Numbered from the stretch's first letter, positions 53,115-62,628 are shown. The stretch is DNA of 64,000 nt from Thiomicrorhabdus immobilis (GCF_021654855.1 NZ_AP024202.1:1426001-1490000); one strand, 5' to 3'. Numbers and translations are program-made. Notes: a model not told the origin generated them from the letters alone.

Positions 53115-53327
53115 ATGAAAAAAACTAATCCAATCGACTGTTTTAAATGCAAACACTTCTTTGTCACTTGGGATACAAACGCTCCCCGTGGCTGCAGGGC
53201 ATTCGGATTCAAAACCCGACGCATGCCAAGCGACATCGTATTTGAAACCTCGGGTGACGAGTGTCTGAAATTTACCCCTAAAGACACGCCTAAAACAGAA
53301 ACCAAAAAAACAGGTTGGATTGCCTAA
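53115..53327 (+). CDS. Small Cys-containing protein (CxxC zinc-ribbon-like)
   Basis: 70 residues with CFKCKHFFVTWD near the N-terminus, then PRGCRAFGFKTRRMPS, and a later GDECLKFTP. The C-x2-C ... C ... C spacing suggests a single metal-binding knuckle. Relatives of this pattern are sometimes labelled uracil-DNA glycosylase in databases, but the protein is far too short for that fold. ATG 53115 (MKKTNPIDCF) was preferred over a start 10 codons upstream. Function unknown. Confidence 0.65.
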   Translation: MKKTNPIDCFKCKHFFVTWDTNAPRGCRAFGFKTRRMPSDIVFETSGDECLKFTPKDTPKTETKKTGWIA

Positions 53328-53548
53328 CATTTCGCCCGGTCAACTTCATAACGCACCCAATTAGTGCACTGTTTAAGTGCATCATCTAGCAACACCGTTC
53401 TAGAACTAAAAATCGCATACAATTTCATTCTCCACTACCATTGAAAAGCATTTGAATTTTAAGGCATATTTCTTAATAAGAAACAGTTGGAATACTGTTT
53501 GCTTTAAAGGCTTCATTAAAATCATTTTATGGAAAAAGTAACTCGGAT

Positions 53549-55561
53549 ATGTCTACACAAAATAAGTTAAAAGAATATAACGCATTCATTCAATACCTTC
53601 CTGAAGTAAAAGCGTATATTGCCGAATTGGAGCATCAAGACTTATGGTGGTCGACAGTTGGAATGGTTGGCAAAATCAACAATGAAAACATTGATAGCCA
53701 ATTACTTGAATCTATAGTGGAAACCCAAAAGGAGTTTCAAAACCTACGTGACATCATGATTGAAGAACTGATTGGTCGCTACTTGAACCAAGCCAATAGC
53801 GAAATCATGCTCAAAGCGCAAACAACCATCGATATTTTAATCCGCAACCTGTTTGAACGAACGGCGGATGTAGGATTTTTAGCCACTGACGATGATATCG
53901 TCGAGTATATGGCGAATACGGACTCCTCCCCTTCAGACGCAGCATTTATTGACCAGCGCATTCAAGAGTATGTGGCTAAGTACAGCGTTTATAACGATAT
54001 TTTATTAGTCACCCCTACTGGCGACATTAAAGCTAAATTAAACAAGTCAAACCCGGTTGAACACAGTTTAGACCCGCTCATCAACCACACCCTAAAGACA
54101 AACGATGATTATGTGGAGATATATCGATATTCAGACCTTTTTCCAAACCAACCTGTAAGCCTCATTTATGCCAAGAAAATCACCCAGGTAAGTGAATCTG
54201 GTGGCACGAAAGACGTTGGTGTCTTATGTTTAAGTTTTAGTTTTGAGGATGAAATGCAAGGCATATTCAACACCTTAAACATCAATAGTGAGCATGGACT
54301 GATGCTTTTGAATCAGAACGCCGAAATCATTGCCTCAAATAGCCCTAAAAAACACCCCGTAGGTCAAAGAATCCGTGCGTTGAGCGATACCACAAAACCT
54401 GAAAAAAACGGTAACAACCTACGTTTTTCCATAAAGACGACCGGCTATCAAGAGTTCTACGGATTACCTTGGCAAGGATATGTGGATATCGATGTCAACC
54501 AGGCCTTCGCAAAACGCACCACCAATGATTTAGGGGTCAAGATTCCCAAAGAATCGCCTTTGTATCTACATGCGTTAGAAGAGGTCAATATCAAGGTAAG
54601 CACGCTATTATTAACCGTGATTCTTAACGGTAAAATAATGTCGCTTAAGCGCAAGGTACAATCCTTCTTACCCATTTTGGACCGTTTCCAAATCATCAGC
54701 TTGGAGATTCAAGAGATCTTCTCTCGCTTTATCCACCACATTCACCAGGTTTTGGTGGATACCATCCAATCAAAGGTTGCCTTTAGCGCCACCCTAGCGG
54801 TTGAAATCATGGATAGAAACCTTTACGAACGAGCCAACGACTGTCGATGGTGGGCATTGAACAGCAGCTTTAGAAAAATACTGTCTGACAAACATAATAA
54901 CGGCTCTATCAGCCATACTCAAAGCCAAAAACTGACGGATATACTTGAATACATCAACAGCCTATATACGGTGTACACCAATATTATCTTATACGATGCC
55001 AATGGCGAGATTCTCGCTGTTTCCAACAAAGCCGAAAGCGATTTGGTCGGTACGCTATTGCCGCGCAGAAACGATACCACCCGCTGCTTATCGTTACATG
55101 ACACCCAAAGCTATATTGTGTCAGACTTTCATAAAACCGAACTTTACGGTAATGACTATAGCTATATTTATCATGCGGTGGTTAAAGACTGGGAAAACAT
55201 GGAGAAAAACGTCGGCGGTATCGCTCTGGTATTTGACTCCACCCCAGAGTTCAAGGCCATGTTAGATGATACCGAACCTAAATACTTGAACGACTCAATC
55301 AACAAAACCACTTTCAGCGCTTTTGTTGACCGCGATGGACAGGTCATCTCCAGCACGAGCCAGGAATTTGCCATCAATGACATTATCGACATTCCCAAAG
55401 AGGTGTTACTTGCCCCGAACGGTCAAAATGACTGCTTTGCTTGGAAATGGAACAACACCACCTACTTGGTAGGCTACAAGGTCAGTAGCGGTTATCGGGA
55501 GTACAAAAATGGCGATGGTTATACCAACGATGTGATCGCCTTAGTTTTCACCGGCATCTAA
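53549..55561 (+). CDS. Soluble tandem Cache (PDC-like) domain protein
   Basis: 670 residues with no signal peptide and no clear TM helix. Two similar modules are visible. The first begins near residue 101 with LFERTADVGFLATDDDIVEYM and continues through VYNDILLVTPTGDIKAKLN and VGVLCLSFSF. The second begins near 425 with NLYERANDCRWWALNSSFRKIL, then VYTNIILYDANGEILAVSN and GGIALVFDSTPEF. Each has the strand pattern of PDC/Cache sensors, which are normally extracytoplasmic. No output domain is attached. Perhaps it serves cytoplasmic chemotaxis or signalling; no partner lies beside it. Confidence 0.6.
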   Translation: MSTQNKLKEYNAFIQYLPEVKAYIAELEHQDLWWSTVGMVGKINNENIDSQLLESIVETQKEFQNLRDIMIEELIGRYLNQANSEIMLKAQTTIDILIRNLFERTADVGFLATDDDIVEYMANTDSSPSDAAFIDQRIQEYVAKYSVYNDILLVTPTGDIKAKLNKSNPVEHSLDPLINHTLKTNDDYVEIYRYSDLFPNQPVSLIYAKKITQVSESGGTKDVGVLCLSFSFEDEMQGIFNTLNINSEHGLMLLNQNAEIIASNSPKKHPVGQRIRALSDTTKPEKNGNNLRFSIKTTGYQEFYGLPWQGYVDIDVNQAFAKRTTNDLGVKIPKESPLYLHALEEVNIKVSTLLLTVILNGKIMSLKRKVQSFLPILDRFQIISLEIQEIFSRFIHHIHQVLVDTIQSKVAFSATLAVEIMDRNLYERANDCRWWALNSSFRKILSDKHNNGSISHTQSQKLTDILEYINSLYTVYTNIILYDANGEILAVSNKAESDLVGTLLPRRNDTTRCLSLHDTQSYIVSDFHKTELYGNDYSYIYHAVVKDWENMEKNVGGIALVFDSTPEFKAMLDDTEPKYLNDSINKTTFSAFVDRDGQVISSTSQEFAINDIIDIPKEVLLAPNGQNDCFAWKWNNTTYLVGYKVSSGYREYKNGDGYTNDVIALVFTGI

Positions 55562-55614
55562 ACATTGTTGGGTTAACCGTTTTTGAAACCACCGCTTGGA
55601 TAGATTGAATTTGC

Positions 55615-56211
55615 CTACGCCTCGGTTTCTGTCAAACGATTCAAAGAACTCCATAAAAAATAGTCTCCTGGATCGGTTTTTCTGCCGGGAGCGATATCAC
55701 TGTGACCGACCACTTTCCGATCTTTTAAAGATGGATAAGCCTGCCAAAGCGCTTTTATGAGACCGGCCAAGGCATGGTATTGGGAAGCGGTGTAACAAGT
55801 TGAATCGGTTCCTTCAAGCTCAATCCCGATTGAAAAATCATTGCAACGCTCACGGCCTTCATACTCAGAAAGCCCGGCATGCCATGCTCGCTTATGGAAT
55901 GGAACATACTGAATGATTTGTCCATCGCGTCTAATCAAGGCATGAGCAGAAACGGTCAAATGCTGAATCGTTTGATAATAAGGGTGTTCTTTTGGATTCA
56001 GCGTATTGGTAAACAATTGGGTTATCCCCTCGCCTCCAAACTGGTTTGGCGGTAAGCTAATACCATGAACAACCACCAGGCCTGGTAACTCATCATTTGG
56101 ACGCAAGTCTTGATTGGGACTTTCAATAAATTGTCCGCCCTCAATTAAGCCTGTTTGATTATCCACCCTTAATTTGAGGGTCTGGAATGAGTTAAGCGAG
56201 TTGTTTTGCAT
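55615..56211 (-). CDS. ampD: 1,6-anhydro-N-acetylmuramyl-L-alanine amidase AmpD
   Basis: 198-residue cytoplasmic zinc amidase that recycles murein by cutting anhydromuropeptides. Zinc ligands are visible in LVVVHGISLP (first His), and VGHSDIAPGRKTDPGDYF (His and Asp). RAWHAGLSEYEGRERCNDFSIGIELEG is a further signature. An exact palindrome lies within at 56075-56086, encoding Pro-Gly-Leu-Val just before the first zinc His. Confidence 0.94.
   Translation of the reverse strand: MQNNSLNSFQTLKLRVDNQTGLIEGGQFIESPNQDLRPNDELPGLVVVHGISLPPNQFGGEGITQLFTNTLNPKEHPYYQTIQHLTVSAHALIRRDGQIIQYVPFHKRAWHAGLSEYEGRERCNDFSIGIELEGTDSTCYTASQYHALAGLIKALWQAYPSLKDRKVVGHSDIAPGRKTDPGDYFLWSSLNRLTETEA
56075..56086. repeat. 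ACCAGGCCTGGT palindrome, coding copy
   Basis: Exact copy inside ampD, encoding PGLV. Confidence 0.9.
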
Positions 56212-56361
56212 TTTTATACCGTTTTATGAAGCGATTGAACTGATTTCATAGTGAATTTGGGGATTGGTTTCGTACTGAAAAACTATTTGGGTATAATACC
56301 CTCCATTAATCAAATTACGCAATTTAATGCGTAACTTCACCCTAAATAGACCAAAACCATT

Positions 56362-57210
56362 ATGAATGATATCAACTACTTTGAAAACATTGAAACGACT
56401 GTAGCCAACGCCCTTGACGAAGACATAAAAACCGGGGACTTAACAGCCGGTTTGATTCCTGAAAACATACAAGCCACCGCCAATATTTATTGTCGTGAAA
56501 AAGCGGTAATATGTGGACGACCTTGGTTTGATGAGGTTTTAAGGCAAGTGGATGAAAATGCTCACGTAGAATGGTTATGCGAAGAAGGCGAAACCGTTGA
56601 AAAAGATCAGCTTATTTGCATCATCACCGGTTCGGCACGCAATATTTTAACCGCAGAACGCACCGCCTTGAATTTCTTACAAACCCTTTCTGGCACAGCG
56701 ACAACCACCTCAGAATATGTGAAGCCGTTGCAAGGTAGCAAAACCAAGCTGCTTGATACCCGTAAAACTTTGCCTGGCTTAAGATTGGCGCAAAAATATG
56801 CGGTAGCCTGTGGTGGCGGTCAAAACCACCGTATCGGATTGTATGATGCTATCCTTCTTAAAGAAAACCACATCATGTCTGCTGGCGGAATTGCTGAAGC
56901 GATTGGCATAGCCAAGTTTCAACATCCAGGAAAAACCGTAGAAGTGGAAACCGAAAACCTGGAAGAAGTACAAGAAGCGTTAATGGGTGGCGCGGATATC
57001 ATCATGCTGGATAACTTCACCTTAGAGATGATGTACGAGGCGGTCGATATCGTCAATGGTAAAGCGAAGTTAGAGGTTTCAGGTAATGTCGAAATCGGCG
57101 ATTTGGAAAATTTGGCGAAAACCCAGGTAGACTTTATCTCTACAGGCGCAATCACCAAACACTTGCGCTCGATAGATTTATCGATGCGTTTTAAAATGAA
57201 AAAAGCCTAA
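56362..57210 (+). CDS. nadC: Quinolinate phosphoribosyltransferase NadC
   Basis: 282 residues. It converts quinolinate and PRPP to nicotinate mononucleotide in de novo NAD synthesis. Motifs are GDLTAGLIP (residues about 23-31), CREKAVICGRPW, NILTAERTALNFLQTLSGTATTT, LLDTRKTLPGLRLAQKYAVACGGGQNHRIGLYDAILLKENH, and the C-terminal AKLEVSGNV and STGAITKH. It is divergent from ampD, as in many gammaproteobacteria. No operon partner. Confidence 0.96.
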   Translation: MNDINYFENIETTVANALDEDIKTGDLTAGLIPENIQATANIYCREKAVICGRPWFDEVLRQVDENAHVEWLCEEGETVEKDQLICIITGSARNILTAERTALNFLQTLSGTATTTSEYVKPLQGSKTKLLDTRKTLPGLRLAQKYAVACGGGQNHRIGLYDAILLKENHIMSAGGIAEAIGIAKFQHPGKTVEVETENLEEVQEALMGGADIIMLDNFTLEMMYEAVDIVNGKAKLEVSGNVEIGDLENLAKTQVDFISTGAITKHLRSIDLSMRFKMKKA

Positions 57211-57270
57211 AACCTTATTTGAAACAGTTAGACAGAGTTCAACCTTTTAATTTTCCATGAGATACCCATT

Positions 57271-59265
57271 GTGACCGAACACATATTACTGCATGTTGTT
57301 TTACTGCTAACCATTGCCGTCATCACGGTATCTCTGTCTAGAAGATTGCACTTCCCGCCCATTCTTGGCTATATCATTGTCGGTATAATCGTTGGTCCGA
57401 ACGGTTTCGGCTGGATTCAAAAAGAAGAAAACATCGAACTGCTAGCTGAGTTTGGCATTGTTTTTCTGTTATTCGCAATTGGTTTAGAGTTCTCTTTTTC
57501 GCAAATGTATGCCATGCGCAAACAGGTATTCGGTCTGGGCACGGCTCAGGTTTTCACCACCGCCGGGGTAATCTACCTAATCGGCACTTTAGCAGGCCTG
57601 GATACCAATACAACAATCGTCATTGCCGGTGCTTTTGCTCTATCCTCAACGGCGATAGTCATCAAGCAGCTCACCGAGCAATCTGAAATCCAATCAAGAC
57701 ATGGGCGCTCGGCAGTCGGCATCTTGATCTTTCAAGACATCATGGCCATCCCTTTATTGATTTTGATTCCGACTTTGGCGTTAAGTGGCGGTGATGATGG
57801 CGTACTGACCTGGGCGTTGACCATGGCCTTTTTAAAGGGTGTTTTAGTCGTCGTGATTATGCACCTGATTGGTAAGTACCTTTTAAGACCTCTTTTTCAT
57901 GAAGTCGCATCCGCTAAATCACAAGAACTCTTCACCCTGACCGTCTTAACGGTAGCGTTGAGTGCCGCCGCATTTACAGAAGGAATGGGACTATCCATGA
58001 CCTTAGGTGCTTTCTTAGCGGGTATGATGTTGAGTGAAACCGAATACCGCCACCAAATCGAATCGGATATTCGCCCTTTCCAAGACATTCTGTTAGGACT
58101 GTTTTTTGTAACGGTTGGTATGCTCATCTCGATTGAGATTCTAGCCAGTCACTTCTGGATGGTCATCGCGGTCACCCTAGCCATTTTCATTATCAAAGGT
58201 GCCATACTCTATTTAGTCTCCAGACTATTCAAGAAAGAAGGCGGGGTTTCTCTACGCATCGCCCTCTCGCTCTCCCAAGTAGGGGAATTCGGGCTGGTGT
58301 TGATGACCCTGGCCTTCACCTACAAATTGCTACCCGAAGAGATTGGCAATATCCTACTGACAGCAGCGGTGTTAAGCATGTCGATTGCGCCGTTCTTAGT
58401 GAAATTCAACGGCAAAATCGCCAAAAGACTGCACAAGTCCTCTTACACAATGAGTCATCACGAAATCGAAAACACCATCGCAGAAGACAACAAGCACATT
58501 CAAGATCACGTCATTCTCTGTGGTTTTGGGCGTGTAGGTCAGACCGTGAGTCGTTTTTTACACAACTCAAACAATCGTTTTATCGCTTTGGATATGGATA
58601 TCAAACGTGTTCACGAAGCTCGTGCTGCAGGGGAAAGTGTATATTATGGAGACGCCTCTAAAGAAAACATTTTAAATGCGGCCTCCTTAAGTAAAGCCAA
58701 ATCGGTGATCATCACCTTCAGTGACTTCCATGCCTCAATGAAAATTCTGAAAACGGTTCGTAGACTTGATCCCAACATCCCTATTTTGGTGAGAACGTTG
58801 GATGATCAGCATGTTAACGAGCTCACTGAAGCGGGTGCCAATGAAGTGGTACCGGATACCTTCGAATCCAGCATCATGCTGGCATCGCATCTGTTATTGA
58901 TGATTGGCGAACCACCTAGCCAAGTATTAAAACAGACCCGAAACATCCGTAAGAACCGCTACAAGACCTTGGAGAACTTCTATCCAGGGGAAGATGATAA
59001 CCCGTTAGAACAACACCAGGTTATGAAAGGGATCATTCATACGGTATTGATTGAAGGCTCGATGTTTTCGGTTGGCAAAACCTTGAAGGAATTGAAGCTT
59101 ACCGACTTTAATGTCCACGTGGAGGCGATAAAACGCGGGCATATTCGTGGCGAAAGGCCATCCGTAGAGACCGCTTTAAGACTAGACGATCATTTGGTAT
59201 TGAGCGGTTTACCAGAAGATATTGAACGCGCGGATAAGTTTCTTAAAACGGGCAGGCAAAATTAA
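57271..59265 (+). CDS. Kef-type K+/H+ antiporter or CPA2 cation:proton antiporter with RCK domains
   Basis: 664 residues. Membrane part (about 1-395, 12 predicted TM) of the CPA2 family: GYIIVGIIVGPNGFGWI, FAIGLEFSF, ALSSTAIVIKQL and TEGMGLSMTLGAFLAGMMLSETEYRHQIE. A TrkA-N domain follows (HVILCGFGRVGQTVSRFL, about 410-530) and a TrkA-C domain (about 575-660). Most like YbaL/KefB proteins of potassium efflux or pH control. A GTG start at 57271 is used. It follows nadC by 60 bases and could be co-transcribed. Confidence 0.9.
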   Translation: MTEHILLHVVLLLTIAVITVSLSRRLHFPPILGYIIVGIIVGPNGFGWIQKEENIELLAEFGIVFLLFAIGLEFSFSQMYAMRKQVFGLGTAQVFTTAGVIYLIGTLAGLDTNTTIVIAGAFALSSTAIVIKQLTEQSEIQSRHGRSAVGILIFQDIMAIPLLILIPTLALSGGDDGVLTWALTMAFLKGVLVVVIMHLIGKYLLRPLFHEVASAKSQELFTLTVLTVALSAAAFTEGMGLSMTLGAFLAGMMLSETEYRHQIESDIRPFQDILLGLFFVTVGMLISIEILASHFWMVIAVTLAIFIIKGAILYLVSRLFKKEGGVSLRIALSLSQVGEFGLVLMTLAFTYKLLPEEIGNILLTAAVLSMSIAPFLVKFNGKIAKRLHKSSYTMSHHEIENTIAEDNKHIQDHVILCGFGRVGQTVSRFLHNSNNRFIALDMDIKRVHEARAAGESVYYGDASKENILNAASLSKAKSVIITFSDFHASMKILKTVRRLDPNIPILVRTLDDQHVNELTEAGANEVVPDTFESSIMLASHLLLMIGEPPSQVLKQTRNIRKNRYKTLENFYPGEDDNPLEQHQVMKGIIHTVLIEGSMFSVGKTLKELKLTDFNVHVEAIKRGHIRGERPSVETALRLDDHLVLSGLPEDIERADKFLKTGRQN

Positions 59266-59267
59266 AA

Positions 59268-59292
59268 AAGCACCTTAAAAGTCTAGGTGCTT
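59268..59292. terminator. Terminator after the antiporter gene
   Basis: AAGCACCT/AGGTGCTT stem over a 9-base loop directly after the stop; A- and T-rich flanks allow both directions. Confidence 0.8.
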
Positions 59293-59359
59293 CTCTAAAA
59301 ACGTTTATGGTAGTGAAATAGCCATGAATCGAACCATCAAGTGCCTATTTACAAGGCTT

Positions 59360-59764
59360 CTAGCAATACTTTTGACAAAGCCCTTTCAATACCAGGTCGG
59401 TTAAACTCACCATACCGACGATTTTTCGGTTCTCCATCACAGGGGCACGAGATAAACCCAGACGTTTAAAAAGTCGAGCACAATAACGAATATCCATTTC
59501 CGGGTCGACACTCACCACGGGCTTGGTCATGATTTCATAGACATTCACCCGCTCTGGTGAACGGTCTTTCCCCAGTACTTCGGTGGCAATATCATTCAAC
59601 AAGACAATGCCATATTCATCATTTTCATCACGACGCTGCACGATAATCGATTTATTCTGTTTATGCTCCATCGTCCTTAAAACATCCGAAACAGTCATCA
59701 TGCCGTCAACCACGTCAACATCCACCTTCATGACGTCCTTGACTTTAATTACCTCTGAACTCAT
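59360..59764 (-). CDS. Two-CBS-domain protein of the DUF1538 operon
   Basis: 134 residues forming one Bateman module: CBS1 (about 8-65, VKDVMKVDVDVVDGMMTVSDVLRTMEH) and CBS2 (about 75-130, VYEIMTKPVVSVDPEMDIRYCARLF ... GMVSLTDLVLKGL). The C-terminus has two cysteines (CQKYC). Such modules usually bind adenine nucleotides. It overlaps the PII-like gene by 4 bases (ATGA) and is the last gene of the DUF1538 operon, so it may regulate the membrane proteins. Confidence 0.82.
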   Translation of the reverse strand: MSSEVIKVKDVMKVDVDVVDGMMTVSDVLRTMEHKQNKSIIVQRRDENDEYGIVLLNDIATEVLGKDRSPERVNVYEIMTKPVVSVDPEMDIRYCARLFKRLGLSRAPVMENRKIVGMVSLTDLVLKGLCQKYC

Positions 59765-60111
59765 ATCTCATCCTCTACTAATTCAGTCAACTTTTGCACC
59801 TGATGGCCAAGCCCTACAGCATCTTCAACATCGACTTGAATGGCGATACCCGTGCCAGGCGAATCATCAAACTCACCCACTTCGGCAATCCGTTCCAAAA
59901 TCTTTCGGCTAAGATGTTCTTCGACCAAAAACAGCGCAACTTCACGTTGAGTTTCCAAACTCAAACCAAAAAAAGTAACCGGTGAATCCAAACCTTCACC
60001 ACGAGCATTACTAATCACCGTTGCCCCTGTTGCCCCGGCATCTCTGGCACCAGCCATAACCGCTTCTATTTTTGAGTCTTCCACAAACGCGATAATCAGT
60101 TTAAATTTCAT
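59761..60111 (-). CDS. PII-like protein of the DUF1538 operon
   Basis: 116 residues with the ferredoxin-like PII fold pattern: FKLIIAFVEDSKIEAVMAGARDAGATGATVISNARGEG at the N-terminus (compare GlnB ITGMTVTEVRGFG), and later FLVEEHLSRKILERIAEVGEF. The T-loop lacks the uridylylated Tyr of GlnB, and the end is non-canonical (GIAIQVDVEDAVGLGHQ). It is therefore a PII-like regulator rather than a nitrogen PII. It lies between the DUF1538 genes and the CBS gene. Confidence 0.78.
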   Translation of the reverse strand: MKFKLIIAFVEDSKIEAVMAGARDAGATGATVISNARGEGLDSPVTFFGLSLETQREVALFLVEEHLSRKILERIAEVGEFDDSPGTGIAIQVDVEDAVGLGHQVQKLTELVEDEI

Positions 60112-60166
60112 CTCTCTTCCTCCGAGTGATTGAAAGCCTATAAGGGATATTCCGTTTAAAAATAAG

Positions 60167-60991
60167 TCATTCTTTGGACTGGCTGCCAGCCAAAAGTTGT
60201 TGCTGTGTTCGTTGCTGTTTTATTGCCCGATATTCGGCTATTTGCGCATAAGCCATGACCGACATGATTGGGAACAAGCTCGCAAACGCAATCAGACCAA
60301 AACCATCAATCAGAGCACTTCTTCCCGGCACTGTTTCAGCCAATCCCAGGCCAAGCGCAGCAACCAACGGTACCGTTACGGTCGAGGTGGTCACCCCGCC
60401 AGAGTCATAGGCTAAGGGCACTATCATGCGCGGTGCATAAAAAGTTTGGATTACCACCACAATATACCCTGCAATAATAAACCAATGTATAGGGTAACCG
60501 GTAACAATTCTAAAGGTACCCAATGAAATCCCTAGCGCCACACCTAAAGCGACCGCAATACGTAACCCCCAAGTACCGATGGCACCCCCGGAAACCTCTT
60601 GAGCTTTAAGGGCAACGGCTAACAATGAAGGCTCGGCGATGGTGGTACTAAAACCTATAGCAAAGGCGAAAATATACACCCAATAATAATCTTGCCAACT
60701 GAACACAAAACCTTCTACCAGGGTTTTACCAAAAATGAACTCCGGATTGGTGAGCTGCTCAGCCATTAATCGTCCAATTGGAAACAGGGTTTGCTCCAAG
60801 CCTTGTAAAAAGAAGGCTAGGCCAACCAACACAAATACAAACCCGGTCGCCACTTTCTTCAGATTAGGAATCTTTTGCTTTAACACCAACACCTGAAAAC
60901 CGAGCAAGATGCCTAGAATCGGCAGAACATCAAAAACGGTATCAAACAGAATGCTGATAAAACGCGCTACATAGAGTAATAAGGTTTCCAA
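60167..60991 (-). CDS. DUF1538 membrane protein B
   Basis: 274 residues, six or seven TM helices. Shares with its neighbour GFSTTIAEPSLLAVALKAQEV, RIAVALGVALGISLGTFRI, PIHWFIIAGYIVVVIQT and [26 protein letters not shown] followed by [24 protein letters not shown]. The duplicated Gly/Thr/Pro-rich segments flanking helix breaks look like substrate or ion sites of a transporter. A C-terminal Gln-rich tail (RTQQQLLAGSQSKE) is cytoplasmic. Function not established. Confidence 0.8.
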   Translation of the reverse strand: METLLLYVARFISILFDTVFDVLPILGILLGFQVLVLKQKIPNLKKVATGFVFVLVGLAFFLQGLEQTLFPIGRLMAEQLTNPEFIFGKTLVEGFVFSWQDYYWVYIFAFAIGFSTTIAEPSLLAVALKAQEVSGGAIGTWGLRIAVALGVALGISLGTFRIVTGYPIHWFIIAGYIVVVIQTFYAPRMIVPLAYDSGGVTTSTVTVPLVAALGLGLAETVPGRSALIDGFGLIAFASLFPIMSVMAYAQIAEYRAIKQQRTQQQLLAGSQSKE

Positions 60992-61005
60992 TCAGTTCAC
61001 CATAC

Positions 61006-61740
61006 CTAAATAGCCATTCCATAGGCCATAACAAAAATCATCGGTGTCAAGGAAGCAAAGGCAATCAGACCAAAGCCGTCTATCATCGGGTTACGCCCTT
61101 TGATGGAGGATGCCAACCCAACCCCTAATGCCGTCACTAAGGGCACGGTGATTGTTGAGGTCGTCACTCCACCTGAGTCGTAAGCGATACCGATAATCTC
61201 TTCTGGAGCGAAGCTGGTCATAATCACGACCAGGATATAACCACCGATAATAAACCAATGGATTGGCCAGCCTTTTAAAATCCTCAAAACGCCTAAGACT
61301 ATCGCAAAGCCGACCGATAACGCCACGGTTAGGCGTAAACCATCCGCATAACCTTGTTTGGCGGCGGTAGCATTGGCTATGACCCCACCGGTTGCAGCTA
61401 CTTTAGCGGCTTCATCAGCCACCGCTATCAGAGCGGGTTCTGCCACTGTCGTACCAAACCCCAATGCAAAAGCAAACAACAGCAACCATAAGACCGAGCC
61501 CTTTTTTGCGAAGGCATAAGCCATGGTTTCGCCAATGGGGAAAAGCCCCATTTCCAGACCGTAGACAAAAAAGGTCAACCCCAACACCACAAAAAAGGTA
61601 CCGAACAATAGGTCAAGCATATTGGGTAAAGGTTGTTGCAGTACAAGCAACTGAAAGAAAGCGATAACGACAATAATCGGTAATAGATCTCGTAGCGATG
61701 AGACCATAGAGTGAAAGAGTGCAATCAAGGATTTTTGCAT
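61006..61740 (-). CDS. DUF1538 membrane protein A
   Basis: 244 residues, about seven TM helices. Paralogous over its full length to the downstream protein: [70 protein letters not shown] and [23 protein letters not shown]. An insert of about 12 residues ([18 protein letters not shown]) distinguishes it. First gene of the four-gene unit (A, B, PII-like, CBS), 14 bases before B. The pair probably forms a heteromeric membrane complex, perhaps a transporter; this is an inference. Confidence 0.8.
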   Translation of the reverse strand: MQKSLIALFHSMVSSLRDLLPIIVVIAFFQLLVLQQPLPNMLDLLFGTFFVVLGLTFFVYGLEMGLFPIGETMAYAFAKKGSVLWLLLFAFALGFGTTVAEPALIAVADEAAKVAATGGVIANATAAKQGYADGLRLTVALSVGFAIVLGVLRILKGWPIHWFIIGGYILVVIMTSFAPEEIIGIAYDSGGVTTSTITVPLVTALGVGLASSIKGRNPMIDGFGLIAFASLTPMIFVMAYGMAI

Positions 61741-61884
61741 TTGCTCAAAAGCTACCGAAGTTGGGAAGAATGAATTTAATTAGAGTTGAATTTAACTAAA
61801 AACCATACAAAAAGTATATAGAAAACCCTTCATCGCTTTGATGAGAAAGCTTGTAAATTGAATAAAACTTAACTGAAAACAACT

Positions 61885-62628
61885 TCAGTTCTCAATCCAG
61901 ATCATCGAGGCCATACGCCCTGTTTTACCGTCTCTTCGATAAGAGAAAAACTCCGTTTGATTTTCAAAGGAACACAGCTGGCTAGCGTAGATTTGCGACA
62001 CGCCTAAATTTTGCATTTCGAATCTTACCAGGCCTGGTAAGTCTGCCAAGTATTTGGCTTTTTGCTGCGGCTCAGCATGGAAAAAACGTTTATTTTCAAT
62101 ATTTTGATTGACAAAGGCATCATAAACATCTTGCCCTACTTCAAACTGTCTGACCGAAATGGCCGGGCCAATCCACGCCATCAACTCACTAGACTGCACG
62201 GGCATGGCTTGAATGGTCTTGCTCACTATCTTATCCGCCAACCCTTTCCAACCCGCATGAATGGCGGCGACACAACTACCCTGTTTATCGGTTAACAAAA
62301 TCGGCAAGCAATCTGCGGTCATGACCACTGAAACTACGTTTACGGATTGAGTCCAGCTGGCATCGGCAATGGGCGGCTCGTCAAAAACGGTGGTTGAGGA
62401 GAGCGGCAAAGCGATATCGGTATGCTGTTGATTGAGCCAAATTGGCTCACTCGGAAGATTAGCTTGCCGTTTGATTATGGCGCGGTTCTGCAACACATGC
62501 TGAAGATCGTCTTCAACATGGGTCGCCATATTCAGAGAATCGAATGGCGGCTGGCTGACACCGCCTTGTCTTGTAGTGCATAAAGCTTGGATATTATCGG
62601 GTTTTGGCCAATTTGGGGTGATAAACAA
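61885..62628 (-). CDS. pgeF: Purine nucleoside phosphorylase/laccase-like YfiH/PgeF
   Basis: 247-residue family (YfiH, YlmD, PgeF) of copper- or zinc-dependent enzymes reported as peptidoglycan editing factors and purine nucleoside phosphorylases. Conserved blocks are CTTRQGGVSQPPFDSLN, NQQHTD, VVSVVMTADCLPILLTD, VAAIHAGWKGLADKIV and AWIGPAIS, with metal ligands His, Cys and His. An exact palindrome lies inside at 62027-62038 (PGLV). It follows rluD on the same strand, a conserved pairing, but 78 bases apart. Confidence 0.92.
   Translation of the reverse strand: MFITPNWPKPDNIQALCTTRQGGVSQPPFDSLNMATHVEDDLQHVLQNRAIIKRQANLPSEPIWLNQQHTDIALPLSSTTVFDEPPIADASWTQSVNVVSVVMTADCLPILLTDKQGSCVAAIHAGWKGLADKIVSKTIQAMPVQSSELMAWIGPAISVRQFEVGQDVYDAFVNQNIENKRFFHAEPQQKAKYLADLPGLVRFEMQNLGVSQIYASQLCSFENQTEFFSYRRDGKTGRMASMIWIEN
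62027..62038. repeat. ACCAGGCCTGGT palindrome, coding copy
   Basis: Exact copy in pgeF; symmetry extends to 18 bases (CTT on the left, AAG on the right). Confidence 0.9.
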
